Position numbers and translations under genes: made by a program
Shown: in pieces, positions 42,403 to 50,324 of the stretch
Layout of the letters: each line of letters begins with the position of its first letter
Numbering within the stretch: position 1 is the first letter of the stretch
The notes under the pieces: model-generated
Database searches by the model: none
What the model saw: only the letters and a program-made list of their open reading frames with translations
Told to the model about the DNA's origin: nothing
Assembly (NCBI GenBank): GCA_017307285.1
Contig: JAFKFI010000064.1
Span: 1 to 53,748 of the forward strand
Length of the DNA stretch: 53,748 nt
Direction: 5' to 3'
Source of the DNA: Alphaproteobacteria bacterium
Lineage (GTDB): Bacteria > Pseudomonadota > Alphaproteobacteria > Acetobacterales > Acetobacteraceae

Positions 42403-43659
42403 ATGCCTGATGACGCCGCCGCTCTTTCATTCCATCCCGATCCGTCCCCGGCCTGGCCGGAGGGACTGACCCGCGTTCCCTACTGGGTCTATCAGGACCC
42501 CGCCGTGCTCCGCGCCGAGCAGGCCCGCGTGTTCGAGGGTCCGGTGTGGAACTATCTCTGCCTCGAGAGCGAGATCCCCAATCCCGGCGACTGGCGCGCG
42601 ACGCATCTGGGCCTCATGCCCGTCGTCACGGTCCGCACCGAGGATGGCGGGATCGCCGCGTTCGAGAACCGCTGCGCCCATCGCGGCTCGCTGATCTGCC
42701 TCGACGATGCCGGCAGTGGGGCGAAGGATTTCACCTGCGTCTATCACGCCTGGCGCTACGATCTCTGCGGCAACCTCAAATCCGTTGCCTTCCGCCACGG
42801 CGTGAACGGCAAGGGCGGGATGCCGAAGGATTTCCGCGTCGAGGGACGCGGGCCGCGCAAGCTGCGCGTCACCACGATCTGCGGCATCGTGTTCGGCACG
42901 ATGTCGGACGACACGCCCGACATCGAGACCTTCCTCGGCCCCGAGGTGATCGGCCGACTGCATCGCGTCGCCGGCAACCGCCGCCTCGAGGTCATCGGCC
43001 GGTACACGGAAGTGCTGCCGAACAACTGGAAGCTTTACGCAGAGAACGTGCGCGACACCTATCACGCCAGCCTGCTGCACATGTTCTTCGCCACCTTCAA
43101 GATCACCCGGCTGAGCCAGCCCGGCGGCGTGATGGTGAGCCCGAACGGCGGCAGCCACGTCTCCGCCACCTACGCACCAACGGAGACGGTCGATCGCGCC
43201 TATGACGGGATGCGCTCGGTGGACGATGGCTTCAAGCTCGCCGACCCGAGCCTGCTCGATACCGTCGACGAGAACGGGGATGGCATCCGGCAACAGCTGC
43301 TGACGGTGTTTCCGAACTTCGTCATCCAGCAGACGCACAATGCCATCGCGGTGCGCCAATTCCTGCCGCGCGGCACCAGCGAGACCGATCTCAACTGGAT
43401 CTATCTTGGCTATGCCGACGATACGCCCGAGATGCGCACGCGGCGCCTCAAGCAGCTCAACCTCGTCGGCCCCGCCGGCTTCGTCTCGATGGAGGATGGC
43501 TGCATCGGCGGCTTTGTCGAGCGCGGCGCGGCGGCCGCCTCGGACGAGACCGCGATCCTGGAGATGGGCGGCACCGGCACCGAGACCCAGGACACGCGCA
43601 CCACGGAGGCGGCGGTGCGCGGCTTCTGGAAGCTGTGGCGCGGCATGGTCGGGCACTGA
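42403..43659 (+). CDS. Rieske aromatic-ring-hydroxylating dioxygenase, large subunit
   Basis: 418-residue catalytic subunit. Rieske [2Fe-2S] ligands CAH and CVYH (Cys91, His93, Cys112, His115) and mononuclear iron site ENVRDTYHASLLH (Asp218 bridge, His221, His226). The sequence most resembles anthranilate, salicylate or terephthalate 1,2-dioxygenase-type large subunits. ATG 42403 has AGGGAGG at good spacing; the extended frame from 42265 overlaps the divergent gene. The small-subunit gene follows at once. No ferredoxin or reductase gene is adjacent. Confidence 0.92.
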   Translation: MPDDAAALSFHPDPSPAWPEGLTRVPYWVYQDPAVLRAEQARVFEGPVWNYLCLESEIPNPGDWRATHLGLMPVVTVRTEDGGIAAFENRCAHRGSLICLDDAGSGAKDFTCVYHAWRYDLCGNLKSVAFRHGVNGKGGMPKDFRVEGRGPRKLRVTTICGIVFGTMSDDTPDIETFLGPEVIGRLHRVAGNRRLEVIGRYTEVLPNNWKLYAENVRDTYHASLLHMFFATFKITRLSQPGGVMVSPNGGSHVSATYAPTETVDRAYDGMRSVDDGFKLADPSLLDTVDENGDGIRQQLLTVFPNFVIQQTHNAIAVRQFLPRGTSETDLNWIYLGYADDTPEMRTRRLKQLNLVGPAGFVSMEDGCIGGFVERGAAAASDETAILEMGGTGTETQDTRTTEAAVRGFWKLWRGMVGH

Positions 43660-43664
43660 CGCCG

Positions 43665-44135
43665 ATGGGAGACGCGGAGACCCTGCTTCGGCTGGCCGCG
43701 CTCAACACCGCCTACGCCCGCACGATCGACACCGACCGGCTGGAGGAGTGGCCGGATTTCTTCCTCGAACGCTGCATCTACCGCGTCACCTCGGCCGAGA
43801 ATCACCGACGCGGCCAGGCCGCCGGCATCGTCTACGCCGATTCCCGGGCGATGCTCGCCGACCGCATCGCCGCGCTGCGCAACGCCAACATCTTCGAGCG
43901 TCAATGCTACCGCCACATCGTCGGAATGCCGTCGATTCTCGACGCCGCCGGCGACATCGTCGCCGAGACGTCCTTCCTCGTGGTCCGCACCTTGCGCGAC
44001 GGGCGGATGGACCTGTTCGTCGCCGGCGCCTATCTCGACCGCGTGCGCGACGATGGCGGTGTGCTGCGTTTCGCGGAACGCGTGGTGGTGTGCGACAGCT
44101 CGCGGTTTGACACGCTGGTTGCGATTCCGCTTTGA
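43665..44135 (+). CDS. Aromatic-ring-hydroxylating dioxygenase, small subunit
   Basis: 156-residue structural subunit with the NTF2-like fold: LNTAYARTIDTDRLEEWPDFF, RCIYRVTSAENHRRG, RNANIFERQCYRHIVGMPSI, SRFDTLVAIPL. It pairs with the large subunit encoded five bases upstream. ATG 43665 selected; the longer frame starts inside the upstream gene. The TGA overlaps the TTG start of creA. Confidence 0.9.
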   Translation: MGDAETLLRLAALNTAYARTIDTDRLEEWPDFFLERCIYRVTSAENHRRGQAAGIVYADSRAMLADRIAALRNANIFERQCYRHIVGMPSILDAAGDIVAETSFLVVRTLRDGRMDLFVAGAYLDRVRDDGGVLRFAERVVVCDSSRFDTLVAIPL

Positions 44136-44602
44136 ACGCATCCCGCCTCCTCGCCGCTCTGTTGTTGATGATATTGGTGGTGCCTGCCCTTGCGGCCGAC
44201 CCAACCAAGATCGGCACGATCGACACCACGTTCCGCGTGCTCGGCCGCAACGACCGCATTCTGGTCGAGCGCTACGACGATCCCGCCGTCTCCAATGTTT
44301 CCTGCTACGTCTCACGCGCCGAAACCGGCGGCGTGAAGGGCTCCTTCGGGCTCGCCACCGACCCCAACCGCTTCTCCATCGCCTGCCGCGCCACCGGCCC
44401 GGTCAGCGTGCCCGATAAGCTGCCGGAAAAGGCGGTGGTGTTCGGCGCCTCCGCCAGCCCGTTCTTCAAGGAGGTCCGCGTCACCCGCCTGTTCGACGTC
44501 GAGAAGCGCGTTCTGGTCTACGTGGTCTGGTCCACCGTCACGCTCAGTACCGGCGGCAGCGCCTTCAACAGCGTGACGGCGGTGCCACTCGACGCGAAGT
44601 AA
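44132..44602 (+). CDS. creA: CreA family protein
   Basis: Exported 156-residue protein of unknown biochemical role. Signal peptide (LLAALLLMILVVPALAADP), then the CreA pattern FRVLGRNDRILVERYDDPAV, NVSCYVSRAETGGVKGSFGLA, FSIACRATGPV. TTG start at 44132 overlaps the dioxygenase stop (TTGA), suggesting translational coupling. In other bacteria CreA is unlinked to dioxygenases. Confidence 0.9.
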   Translation: MNASRLLAALLLMILVVPALAADPTKIGTIDTTFRVLGRNDRILVERYDDPAVSNVSCYVSRAETGGVKGSFGLATDPNRFSIACRATGPVSVPDKLPEKAVVFGASASPFFKEVRVTRLFDVEKRVLVYVVWSTVTLSTGGSAFNSVTAVPLDAK

Positions 44603-44664
44603 CGCGGGCTGTTCAAGCGGCCCGGTTCGCGTCACCTTGGCGGCAACGGATGGGAGGTCGCGGA

Positions 44665-45102
44665 ATGCCGGAACTCACCCTCGGGGAAGCGCAAACGATC
44701 GTCACGGCGGCGCTGGCCCACGCGCGTGGCGCGAATATGAAACCATTGGCGGTCGCCGTGCTCGATGCGCGCGGCGTGCTCAAGGCGTTCGCGGCGGAGG
44801 ACGGCACGCCGCTCCGCCGGGCGGAGATCGCGCAGGGCAAGGCGCATGGCGCGGTGGCGATGGGCATGGGCTCGCGCGCCCTCGCCCGCGCCGCGACCGA
44901 GCGCCCGCATTTCGTCGCCGCGATCACCCACGCGGTCGGCGGCTCGCTGGTGCCGGTGCCGGGCGGTGTGCTGATCAACACCGGGACCGGCGTGCTGCTC
45001 GGCGCCGTCGGCATCTCCGGCGACACCTCCGACAACGACGAGGCGGCGGCTCTCGCGGGAATCAAGGCGGCCGGCTTCGTCCCCGATCCCGGCGCCGGCT
45101 GA
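44665..45102 (+). CDS. GlcG/HbpS-type heme-binding-domain protein
   Basis: 145 residues of the DUF336/GlcG family: LTLGEAQTIVTAALAHARG, PLAVAVLDARGVLKAFAAEDG, GKAHGAVAMGMGSRALA, VGISGDTSDNDEAAALAGI. Some relatives bind heme (HbpS), others accompany catabolic operons (GlcG). ATG 44665 has GGGAGG upstream; 15 extra N-terminal residues from 44650 are unlikely. Confidence 0.9.
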   Translation: MPELTLGEAQTIVTAALAHARGANMKPLAVAVLDARGVLKAFAAEDGTPLRRAEIAQGKAHGAVAMGMGSRALARAATERPHFVAAITHAVGGSLVPVPGGVLINTGTGVLLGAVGISGDTSDNDEAAALAGIKAAGFVPDPGAG

Positions 45103-45112
45103 CCAGCAGGTC

Positions 45113-45562
45113 ATGAGGTCCCGGCTGGCATGGGTCCTCGCCGCCGCGCTCTGCGGCGCGTCCTCGGCGCACGCCCAATCGGCGCATGACCAGCAGGCGG
45201 CGGGCGTGCCGGGCGTCACGTTCTCGGCAGAATACGAACAATGCCTGGCGCACGCCGACTCTAACGCGGCGATGCATCGCTGCGTTGAGGCCGAGCGCGC
45301 GCACTGGGACGCAAGGCTGAATGCCGCCTACCGGGCGATCCTCGCGACGGCCGAGTTCGACGTGCGCGGCAAGACCGAGCTGCGTGACGCGCAACGCGCC
45401 TGGCTGGTTTTTCGCGACAAGGCTTGCGAGGCCGAGGGCGACCTGTTCGCGGCAGGCGGCACGGCGGCGCCGTTGATCGCGGCGGATTGCACGCTGGCAG
45501 AGACCGCGCGCCGCGCCGCCGAACTCGAACGCATCCAGAAGTCCGGCAGCCGCCCGCCGTGA
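45113..45562 (+). CDS. LprI-like (DUF1311) secreted protein
   Basis: 149 residues with signal peptide (RLAWVLAAALCGASSAHAQ) and the lysozyme-inhibitor LprI N-terminal domain pattern: YEQCLAHADSNAAMHRCVEAE, RLNAAYRAILA, QRAWLVFRDKACEAEG, AADCTLAETARRAAEL. Four paired cysteines would form the usual disulfides. LprI of Mycobacterium binds lysozyme; most relatives are untested. It lies 79 bases before a GH108 lysozyme gene on the same strand. Confidence 0.85.
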   Translation: MRSRLAWVLAAALCGASSAHAQSAHDQQAAGVPGVTFSAEYEQCLAHADSNAAMHRCVEAERAHWDARLNAAYRAILATAEFDVRGKTELRDAQRAWLVFRDKACEAEGDLFAAGGTAAPLIAADCTLAETARRAAELERIQKSGSRPP

Positions 45563-45641
45563 TCAGGTAACGCATACATTCTTATTGTCCATTCATAACA
45601 TGTCTGGCATTGTGATCCCGTTGATCGCCACGGAGGACGAG

Positions 45642-46235
45642 ATGGCCGACGCGAACTTCGACACGTGCCTGGCATTCGTTCTGGCTGCCGAGGGCGGCTA
45701 TGTCGATGACCCGCGCGATCCAGGCGGTGCGACCAATCTTGGCATCACGCTGCGTGTGCTGAGCGAATGGCGACACACCGCCGTCACGAAGCAGGAGGTG
45801 CGAGACCTCACCAAGGCCGAAGCGGGCGCCATCTACCGCGCGCGCTATTGGAACACGACCCGCTGCGGCGAGCTTCCCTCGGGGGTCGACCTGATGGAGT
45901 TCGACTCCGCGGTCAATCTCGGGCCGGGTCGGGCGGCGAAGATGCTGCAGGCGGCGGTTGGTACCGAACAGGACGGCTCCGTAGGGCCGAAAACCGTCGC
46001 CGCTGCGCTAGCCGGCAACCCGACAGCCATCGTCGCGGCGATCGCCAAGGACCGTGGCGATTTCTACCATTCGCTGCCGACATTCGATCACTTCGGCGCT
46101 GGCTGGATGGCACGTCTGTCACGCGCCAAGGCGCTTGCTGACAGCCTAATCGCCGCGCATAGCGGAATTGCCGGAACGGGTGGCGGTCCGTTACCGCCGC
46201 TGGTCGCGACCCCGGTGGGTACGGGACCGAGGTAG
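45642..46235 (+). CDS. GH108-type lysozyme (secretion activator/phage endolysin family)
   Basis: 197-residue muramidase. Catalytic Glu17 in LAAEGGYVDDPRDPGGATNLGIT, the GH108 signature, then LTKAEAGAIYRARYW, DLMEFDSAVNLGPGRAAKML and a PG_binding_3 end with AVGTEQDGSVGPKTVAAA. No signal peptide, like phage endolysins; a Gly/Pro tail follows. ATG 45642 has GGAGG six bases upstream; the frame extends to 45585 without a site. No phage genes flank it, so it is a domesticated or lone copy. Confidence 0.9.
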   Translation: MADANFDTCLAFVLAAEGGYVDDPRDPGGATNLGITLRVLSEWRHTAVTKQEVRDLTKAEAGAIYRARYWNTTRCGELPSGVDLMEFDSAVNLGPGRAAKMLQAAVGTEQDGSVGPKTVAAALAGNPTAIVAAIAKDRGDFYHSLPTFDHFGAGWMARLSRAKALADSLIAAHSGIAGTGGGPLPPLVATPVGTGPR

Positions 46236-46267
46236 CCGGAGATAGTTCCGCACTTCTCGCGACCTCG

Positions 46268-46753
46268 CTACGCCAGACGGTGATAGCTGCGGCTGTAATA
46301 AATCAGCGCCTCACGCGTATCGCCCACCTGGATCGCGTCCACTTCGGCGAAGAACACGGTGTGTGTACCGACCTCGACCTGCTCGGTGATGTGGCAGTCG
46401 AACGCGACTGTCGCGTCCGTCAGCACCGGTGCGCCGGTCGCTAGCGTGTGCCAAGTTCCAGTATCAAAGCGTGCCGAGGCCTCGTGCTCGGTCAGGCCGG
46501 CAAAGATCGTGGAGAGATCCTCGTGCCCGCCTGCCAGCGTGTTGACGCAGAACACCCGGTTCTGCACCAGCGGCGGGTAGGAATCGTTCGTGCGGTTGAC
46601 GCAGACCAGCAGGGTCGGAGGTGTGTCGGTGACGCTGCACACCGCCGAGGCAGTAAACCCGGCACGACCCCCAGGCCCGTCCGATGTCACCACGTTCACG
46701 GCGGCACCGAGGCGGGCCATCGCTTCCCGGTAGGCTTCCTTGCTGACCGCCAC
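46268..46753 (-). CDS. Flavin reductase domain protein (RutF/HpaC-like)
   Basis: 161 residues, FMN-binding split-barrel flavin reductase: REAMARLGAAVNVVTSDGPG, GFTASAVCSVTDTPPTLLVC, NRVFCVNTLAGG, THTVFFAEVDAIQVGDTREALIYYS. Supplies reduced flavin to two-component oxygenases. Start is GTG 46751-46753 with GGAG seven bases upstream. Lies on the opposite strand from the Rieske genes, and no partner oxygenase is immediately adjacent. Confidence 0.9.
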   Translation of the reverse strand: MAVSKEAYREAMARLGAAVNVVTSDGPGGRAGFTASAVCSVTDTPPTLLVCVNRTNDSYPPLVQNRVFCVNTLAGGHEDLSTIFAGLTEHEASARFDTGTWHTLATGAPVLTDATVAFDCHITEQVEVGTHTVFFAEVDAIQVGDTREALIYYSRSYHRLA

Positions 46754-46834
46754 GCCATACTCCGTGTGCTGGGAACCTATTTGCTACCGGGCAGTATGGA
46801 CCATCCGCTGGCGGTCGGCAAAACCCGCACAAGA

Positions 46835-46866
46835 CGAGGGCGCCGCGGTTTCCCGCGGCGCCCTCG
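46835..46866 (-). terminator. Rho-independent-type hairpin downstream of csbD
   Basis: Fourteen perfect base pairs, CGAGGGCGCCGCGG and its complement, round a four-base loop that reads GAAA in the minus-strand transcript (a GNRA tetraloop), followed by TCTTGT. It lies 21 bases past the csbD stop and should end that transcript before the flavin reductase gene. Confidence 0.75.
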
Positions 46867-46887
46867 ATAACCAACGAGACAGGTCGG

Positions 46888-47073
46888 TCAGGGTTTGTCC
46901 ATCGCGTCTCTGGCAGCGTCCTTCGCTCCGCCGACCGCGTTCTGGACCTTGCCCTCGGCCTTCTCGGCCTTGCCCTCGGCTTGTGTCTTGGCATCGCCTG
47001 TGACCTTGCCCCAGGCGTCCTTGACGGCACCCTTGGCCTGCTTGCCAACGCCTTCGACTCGATCCTTGTCCAA
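46888..47073 (-). CDS. CsbD family stress protein
   Basis: 61-residue Lys/Ala/Gly-rich protein: DKDRVEGVGKQAKGAVKDAW, GDAKTQAEGKAEKAEGKVQN, the repeated amphipathic pattern of CsbD, a general-stress protein of unclear function. TTG start preceded by AAAGGAGG, the strongest ribosome site seen in the window, consistent with abundant expression. 27 bases downstream of the MFS gene, with its own terminator. Confidence 0.9.
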   Translation of the reverse strand: MDKDRVEGVGKQAKGAVKDAWGKVTGDAKTQAEGKAEKAEGKVQNAVGGAKDAARDAMDKP

Positions 47074-47100
47074 GCGGCTCCTCCTTTGGATGTTGCCTGT

Positions 47101-48591
47101 CTATCCAACGGCGGCGCGCCTCGCCGGTTGCGCAACTGCCGATGAAAGAGGGGGGGCCACATCTTCTAGCGACCGGCGTTCCGCGTTGATCCCAAGCACG
47201 GCCTCGAACCCAGCCGCGATCACCATGAGCACGCCGCCGAGCACGTAGCCCCACAGGATCTCGTGCCGCGACCCAGTTTCGATCAGCGCCCCGAACAGGG
47301 CCGGCCCGGCGATCCCGCCGACCGCAATCCCGAAAGCGTAGAACAGCGAGATGGCGACCGCGCGCACCTCCAGCGGGAAGCTCTCGCCGACCGTCAGATA
47401 GGCCGAGCTCGCCGCCGCGCTGGCGAAGAAGAAGATCACCGTCCAGGCGGCGGTCTGCTGCACCGCGTCGAGCACGCCGGCCGCGAACAACCAGCCAGTC
47501 CCCGCCATCAGCACGCCGGAGAGCGCGTAGGTCGCGGTGATCATCGTCTTGCGGCCGAGGCTGTCGAACAAGCGCCCGAGCAGCAGCGGGCCGGCGAAAT
47601 TGCCCAGCGCGAAGGGCAGCATGAACCAGCCGACTTTTCCCGAGGGGATGTCGTAGAAGGTCGTGAGGATCAGCGCGTAGGTGAACAGCACGGCGTTGTA
47701 GCAGAAGGCCTGCGCCGCCATCAGCGCGGTACCGAGAATGGTGCGCTTGAGATAGAGCGAGAACAGCGCGTGCACCGCCGGGCCGAACCATTCGTGAATG
47801 TCGCTCCGCAACGTCAGATGCTGCTCGGGCACCGGCGGAAGCTTCTTCCCGGTCTCGTGCTCGACGCGCGCCTCGATCGCGCTTACCACCTTGGCCGCCT
47901 CGTCGGGGTAGCCGTGCGTCATCAGCCAGCGCGGGCTTTCCGGGATGAAGCGGCGCAGGAACAGAATGATGAAGCCGATCACCCCGCCGATGATGAATGC
48001 CGCCCGCCAGCCGATCTCGGGTGGCATCACGGCCGGGTCGAGCACCACCAGTGCGCCGATCGCGCCGAACGCCGCGCCGAGCCAGAAGCTGCCGTTGATG
48101 CAGAGATCGGTGAAGCCGCGCCGGCGTGCCGGAATGAGTTCCTGGATGGTCGCGTTCACCGCCGCGTATTCCCCGCCGATGCCGGCGCCGGTGATGAAGC
48201 GGAACAGCGCGAACGACCAGAAACTCCAGGAAAGGCCGGTCGCGACGGTTGCCAGCAAATAGATCAGCACCGTGACGGTGAACAGCTTCTTGCGTCCGAG
48301 CCTATCCGTGAGCCAGCCGAAGAACAGCGCTCCGATTACCGCACCCGTCAGATAGGCACTCGCGGCAATGCCGATCTGGCCGCCCGAGAGGCGCAACGTC
48401 GGGCTCTCGGCGATCGCCCCCGATAGCGAGCCGACCAGCGTGACCTCCAGCCCGTCGAGAATCCAGGTGATACCGAGCGCACCCACCACGAGCCAGTGGA
48501 AACGCGCCCACGGGAGGCGGTCCAACCGCGCCGGTACGTCGGTCTGGAAGATGGCGTCCCGGGGCGGCGGCGCGGCGGGGTCGTCGGGCAT
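47101..48591 (-). CDS. MFS transporter (sugar/aromatic-acid porter type)
   Basis: 496 residues, twelve hydrophobic segments. Motif A FFGWLTDRLGRKKLF after TM2, GAGIGGEYAAVNATIQELIP in TM4-5, and IPESPRWLMTHG at the end of TM6, the signature of the sugar-porter/metabolite:H+ symporter branch; half-repeat LLLGRLFDSLGRKTMI follows TM8. GEYAAVN resembles aromatic-acid and dicarboxylate uptake proteins. ATG 48589-48591 preferred since AGGA lies eight bases upstream, inside the longer frame from 48606. Divergent from atzG-like gene, so it may import the amidase substrate. Confidence 0.9.
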   Translation of the reverse strand: MPDDPAAPPPRDAIFQTDVPARLDRLPWARFHWLVVGALGITWILDGLEVTLVGSLSGAIAESPTLRLSGGQIGIAASAYLTGAVIGALFFGWLTDRLGRKKLFTVTVLIYLLATVATGLSWSFWSFALFRFITGAGIGGEYAAVNATIQELIPARRRGFTDLCINGSFWLGAAFGAIGALVVLDPAVMPPEIGWRAAFIIGGVIGFIILFLRRFIPESPRWLMTHGYPDEAAKVVSAIEARVEHETGKKLPPVPEQHLTLRSDIHEWFGPAVHALFSLYLKRTILGTALMAAQAFCYNAVLFTYALILTTFYDIPSGKVGWFMLPFALGNFAGPLLLGRLFDSLGRKTMITATYALSGVLMAGTGWLFAAGVLDAVQQTAAWTVIFFFASAAASSAYLTVGESFPLEVRAVAISLFYAFGIAVGGIAGPALFGALIETGSRHEILWGYVLGGVLMVIAAGFEAVLGINAERRSLEDVAPPLSSAVAQPARRAAVG

Positions 48592-48699
48592 GGAGCGGTC
48601 CTGCAAATGTCATCGCGCAACGGAGCGCGGAATTGATGGTTGCGCCCGAGCGGTCGTTGCGGGTCATACTGCAACGCAGCAATCGGCGAGGACACCGCG

Positions 48700-48903
48700 A
48701 TGGACGATTTCCTTTCCCGCACCGAGGCGATGATCGCCGCATGGCACGGCATCGCCGCCCCCAACGAGCCGGCGCGCCGCATGGCCGCCGACCTCGCAAG
48801 CACCATCGCAGCATTCGAGGCGGTGCGCGACCTGCCGCGCTTCGAGGACGAACCCTCGAGCTTCGAGGCGGCACTGATCGAGACGATGGAGCAGCCGCAA
48901 TGA
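48700..48903 (+). CDS. AtzG-like small amidase partner (DUF4089)
   Basis: 67-residue all-helical protein: MIAAWHGIAAPNEPARRMAA, DLASTIAAFEAVRDLPRFED, SSFEAALIETM. Matches the AtzG/GatC-like subunit that stabilises AtzE amidase in 1-carboxybiuret hydrolysis. ATG 48700 has GAGGA at good spacing; ATGA overlap with the amidase gene, so the two should be made in equal amounts. Confidence 0.85.
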   Translation: MDDFLSRTEAMIAAWHGIAAPNEPARRMAADLASTIAAFEAVRDLPRFEDEPSSFEAALIETMEQPQ

Positions 48904-50324
48904 CCGACCTCGCCGACCTCTCGCTCACCGAGGCCGTCGATGCGGTCCGCAACGGCGACGCGACCGCGACCGAGCTACTCGACGCCTGCCTCGCCAACAT
49001 CGACGCGGCGAACCCGCAGGTGAACGCGACGATCTGGCTAGACCGCGAGGGTGCGTCGGCGGCCGCGCGGGCGGCGGACGCGGCGGTGCGGGACCGCAAG
49101 CCGCTCGGCAAGCTGCACGGCATCCCGCTCGCGCACAAGGACATGTACTACCAGTCGGGCAAGCCCTGCACCTGCGGCTCGGCGCTGCGCCGCGACTTCG
49201 TGCCGGACGTCACGGCGACGGTAATCGAACGCATGGCGGCCGCCGGGGCATTCACGTTCGGCGGGCTCAACATGGCGGAGTTCGCGCAGAACCCGACCGG
49301 CCACAACGCGCATTACGGCGACTGCCACAATCCCTGGAACCTGCCCTACATCACCGGCGGCTCCTCCTCGGGCTCCGGCGCCGGCGTGGCCTCGCGCTTT
49401 ACCTACGCCGCCCTCGGCTCCGACACCGGCGGCTCGATCCGGCTGCCCGCGTCGGCCTGCGGTGTCACCGGTATCAAGCCGACGCAGACGCGGGTGAGCC
49501 GCGCCGGCGTGATGCCGCTCTCCTTCTCGCACGACAACGTTGGTCCGCTGGCACGCACCGCCCGGGATTGTGCGCGCGTGCTCGGTGTTATCGCCGGCCA
49601 CGATCCGCGCGACCCGACCAGCGCGCGCATAGCGGTGCCGGATTACGAGGCGGGACTCGATGGCGACCTGCGCGGCCTGCGCATCGGCCTGCCGACGAAC
49701 CATTTCCGCGACGATGCCGACGCCGAAGTGCTTGCAGCGGTCGAGCGCGCGACCGAGGTGCTGGCCGCTCGCGGCGCCACGGTTCACCGGATCGCCTTGC
49801 CGCACATGGACGCCGTCCTGGCCTATGGCGGCATCGTCTCGCGCGTCGAGGGGGCGGCGATCCATGCGCGTTGGATGCGCGAAGCGCCGCAGGATTACGC
49901 GGTGCATCTCAGCGCGAGGCTGTACGGCGGCTACGCGATCCCCGGCGCCTATTACGTGGAATCGCTGAGCCGGCGCGGACCCATCCTGAAGGCATTCGCC
50001 GCCGAGGTATTTTCCGCCGTCGACGTGCTCGCGACGCCGACCATCCGCTTCTGCCTGCCAACCCTCGCGGATACCGACATCGACAAGGGGCCGCCCGGCA
50101 CGGAGAAGCGGTTCATGGCGGTATCCGATTACACGCGCCCGTTCAACTACCTCGGTCTCCCGGCGGTCAGCCTACCGTGCGGGTTCGACGCCAACGGCCT
50201 GCCGATCGGCTTGCAGATCGCTGGCCGGCCGTTCGCCGAGGCACGCATCCTGCGGGTGGCCGACGCCTACCAGCGCGACACCGACTGGCATCGCCGACGT
50301 CCGCCGGTGCTCGCCGCCCGATGA
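48900..50324 (+). CDS. AtzE-like amidase (1-carboxybiuret hydrolase subunit type)
   Basis: 474-residue amidase-signature enzyme with the Ser-cis-Ser-Lys triad: Lys80 in PLAHKDMYY, then GGSSSGSGAGVA holding the serines, and SDTGGSIRLPASACGVTGIKP. Coupling with an AtzG-like partner supports the AtzE subgroup, which cleaves 1-carboxybiuret (cyanuric-acid pathway) or related ureido compounds. No cyanuric acid hydrolase or AtzH-like gene is seen here, so the true substrate may differ. Its stop overlaps the next start (ATGA). Confidence 0.88.
   Translation: MTDLADLSLTEAVDAVRNGDATATELLDACLANIDAANPQVNATIWLDREGASAAARAADAAVRDRKPLGKLHGIPLAHKDMYYQSGKPCTCGSALRRDFVPDVTATVIERMAAAGAFTFGGLNMAEFAQNPTGHNAHYGDCHNPWNLPYITGGSSSGSGAGVASRFTYAALGSDTGGSIRLPASACGVTGIKPTQTRVSRAGVMPLSFSHDNVGPLARTARDCARVLGVIAGHDPRDPTSARIAVPDYEAGLDGDLRGLRIGLPTNHFRDDADAEVLAAVERATEVLAARGATVHRIALPHMDAVLAYGGIVSRVEGAAIHARWMREAPQDYAVHLSARLYGGYAIPGAYYVESLSRRGPILKAFAAEVFSAVDVLATPTIRFCLPTLADTDIDKGPPGTEKRFMAVSDYTRPFNYLGLPAVSLPCGFDANGLPIGLQIAGRPFAEARILRVADAYQRDTDWHRRRPPVLAAR

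Noticed and set aside
45642-46235. GH108 gene as evidence of a prophage
   Set aside because: Stands alone; no other phage gene within several kilobases.
48592-48699. Promoter boxes in the MFS/AtzG-like divergent gap (TTGCGC, CATACT)
   Set aside because: Spacing of about 19 bases and poor matches make it no better than chance in this region.
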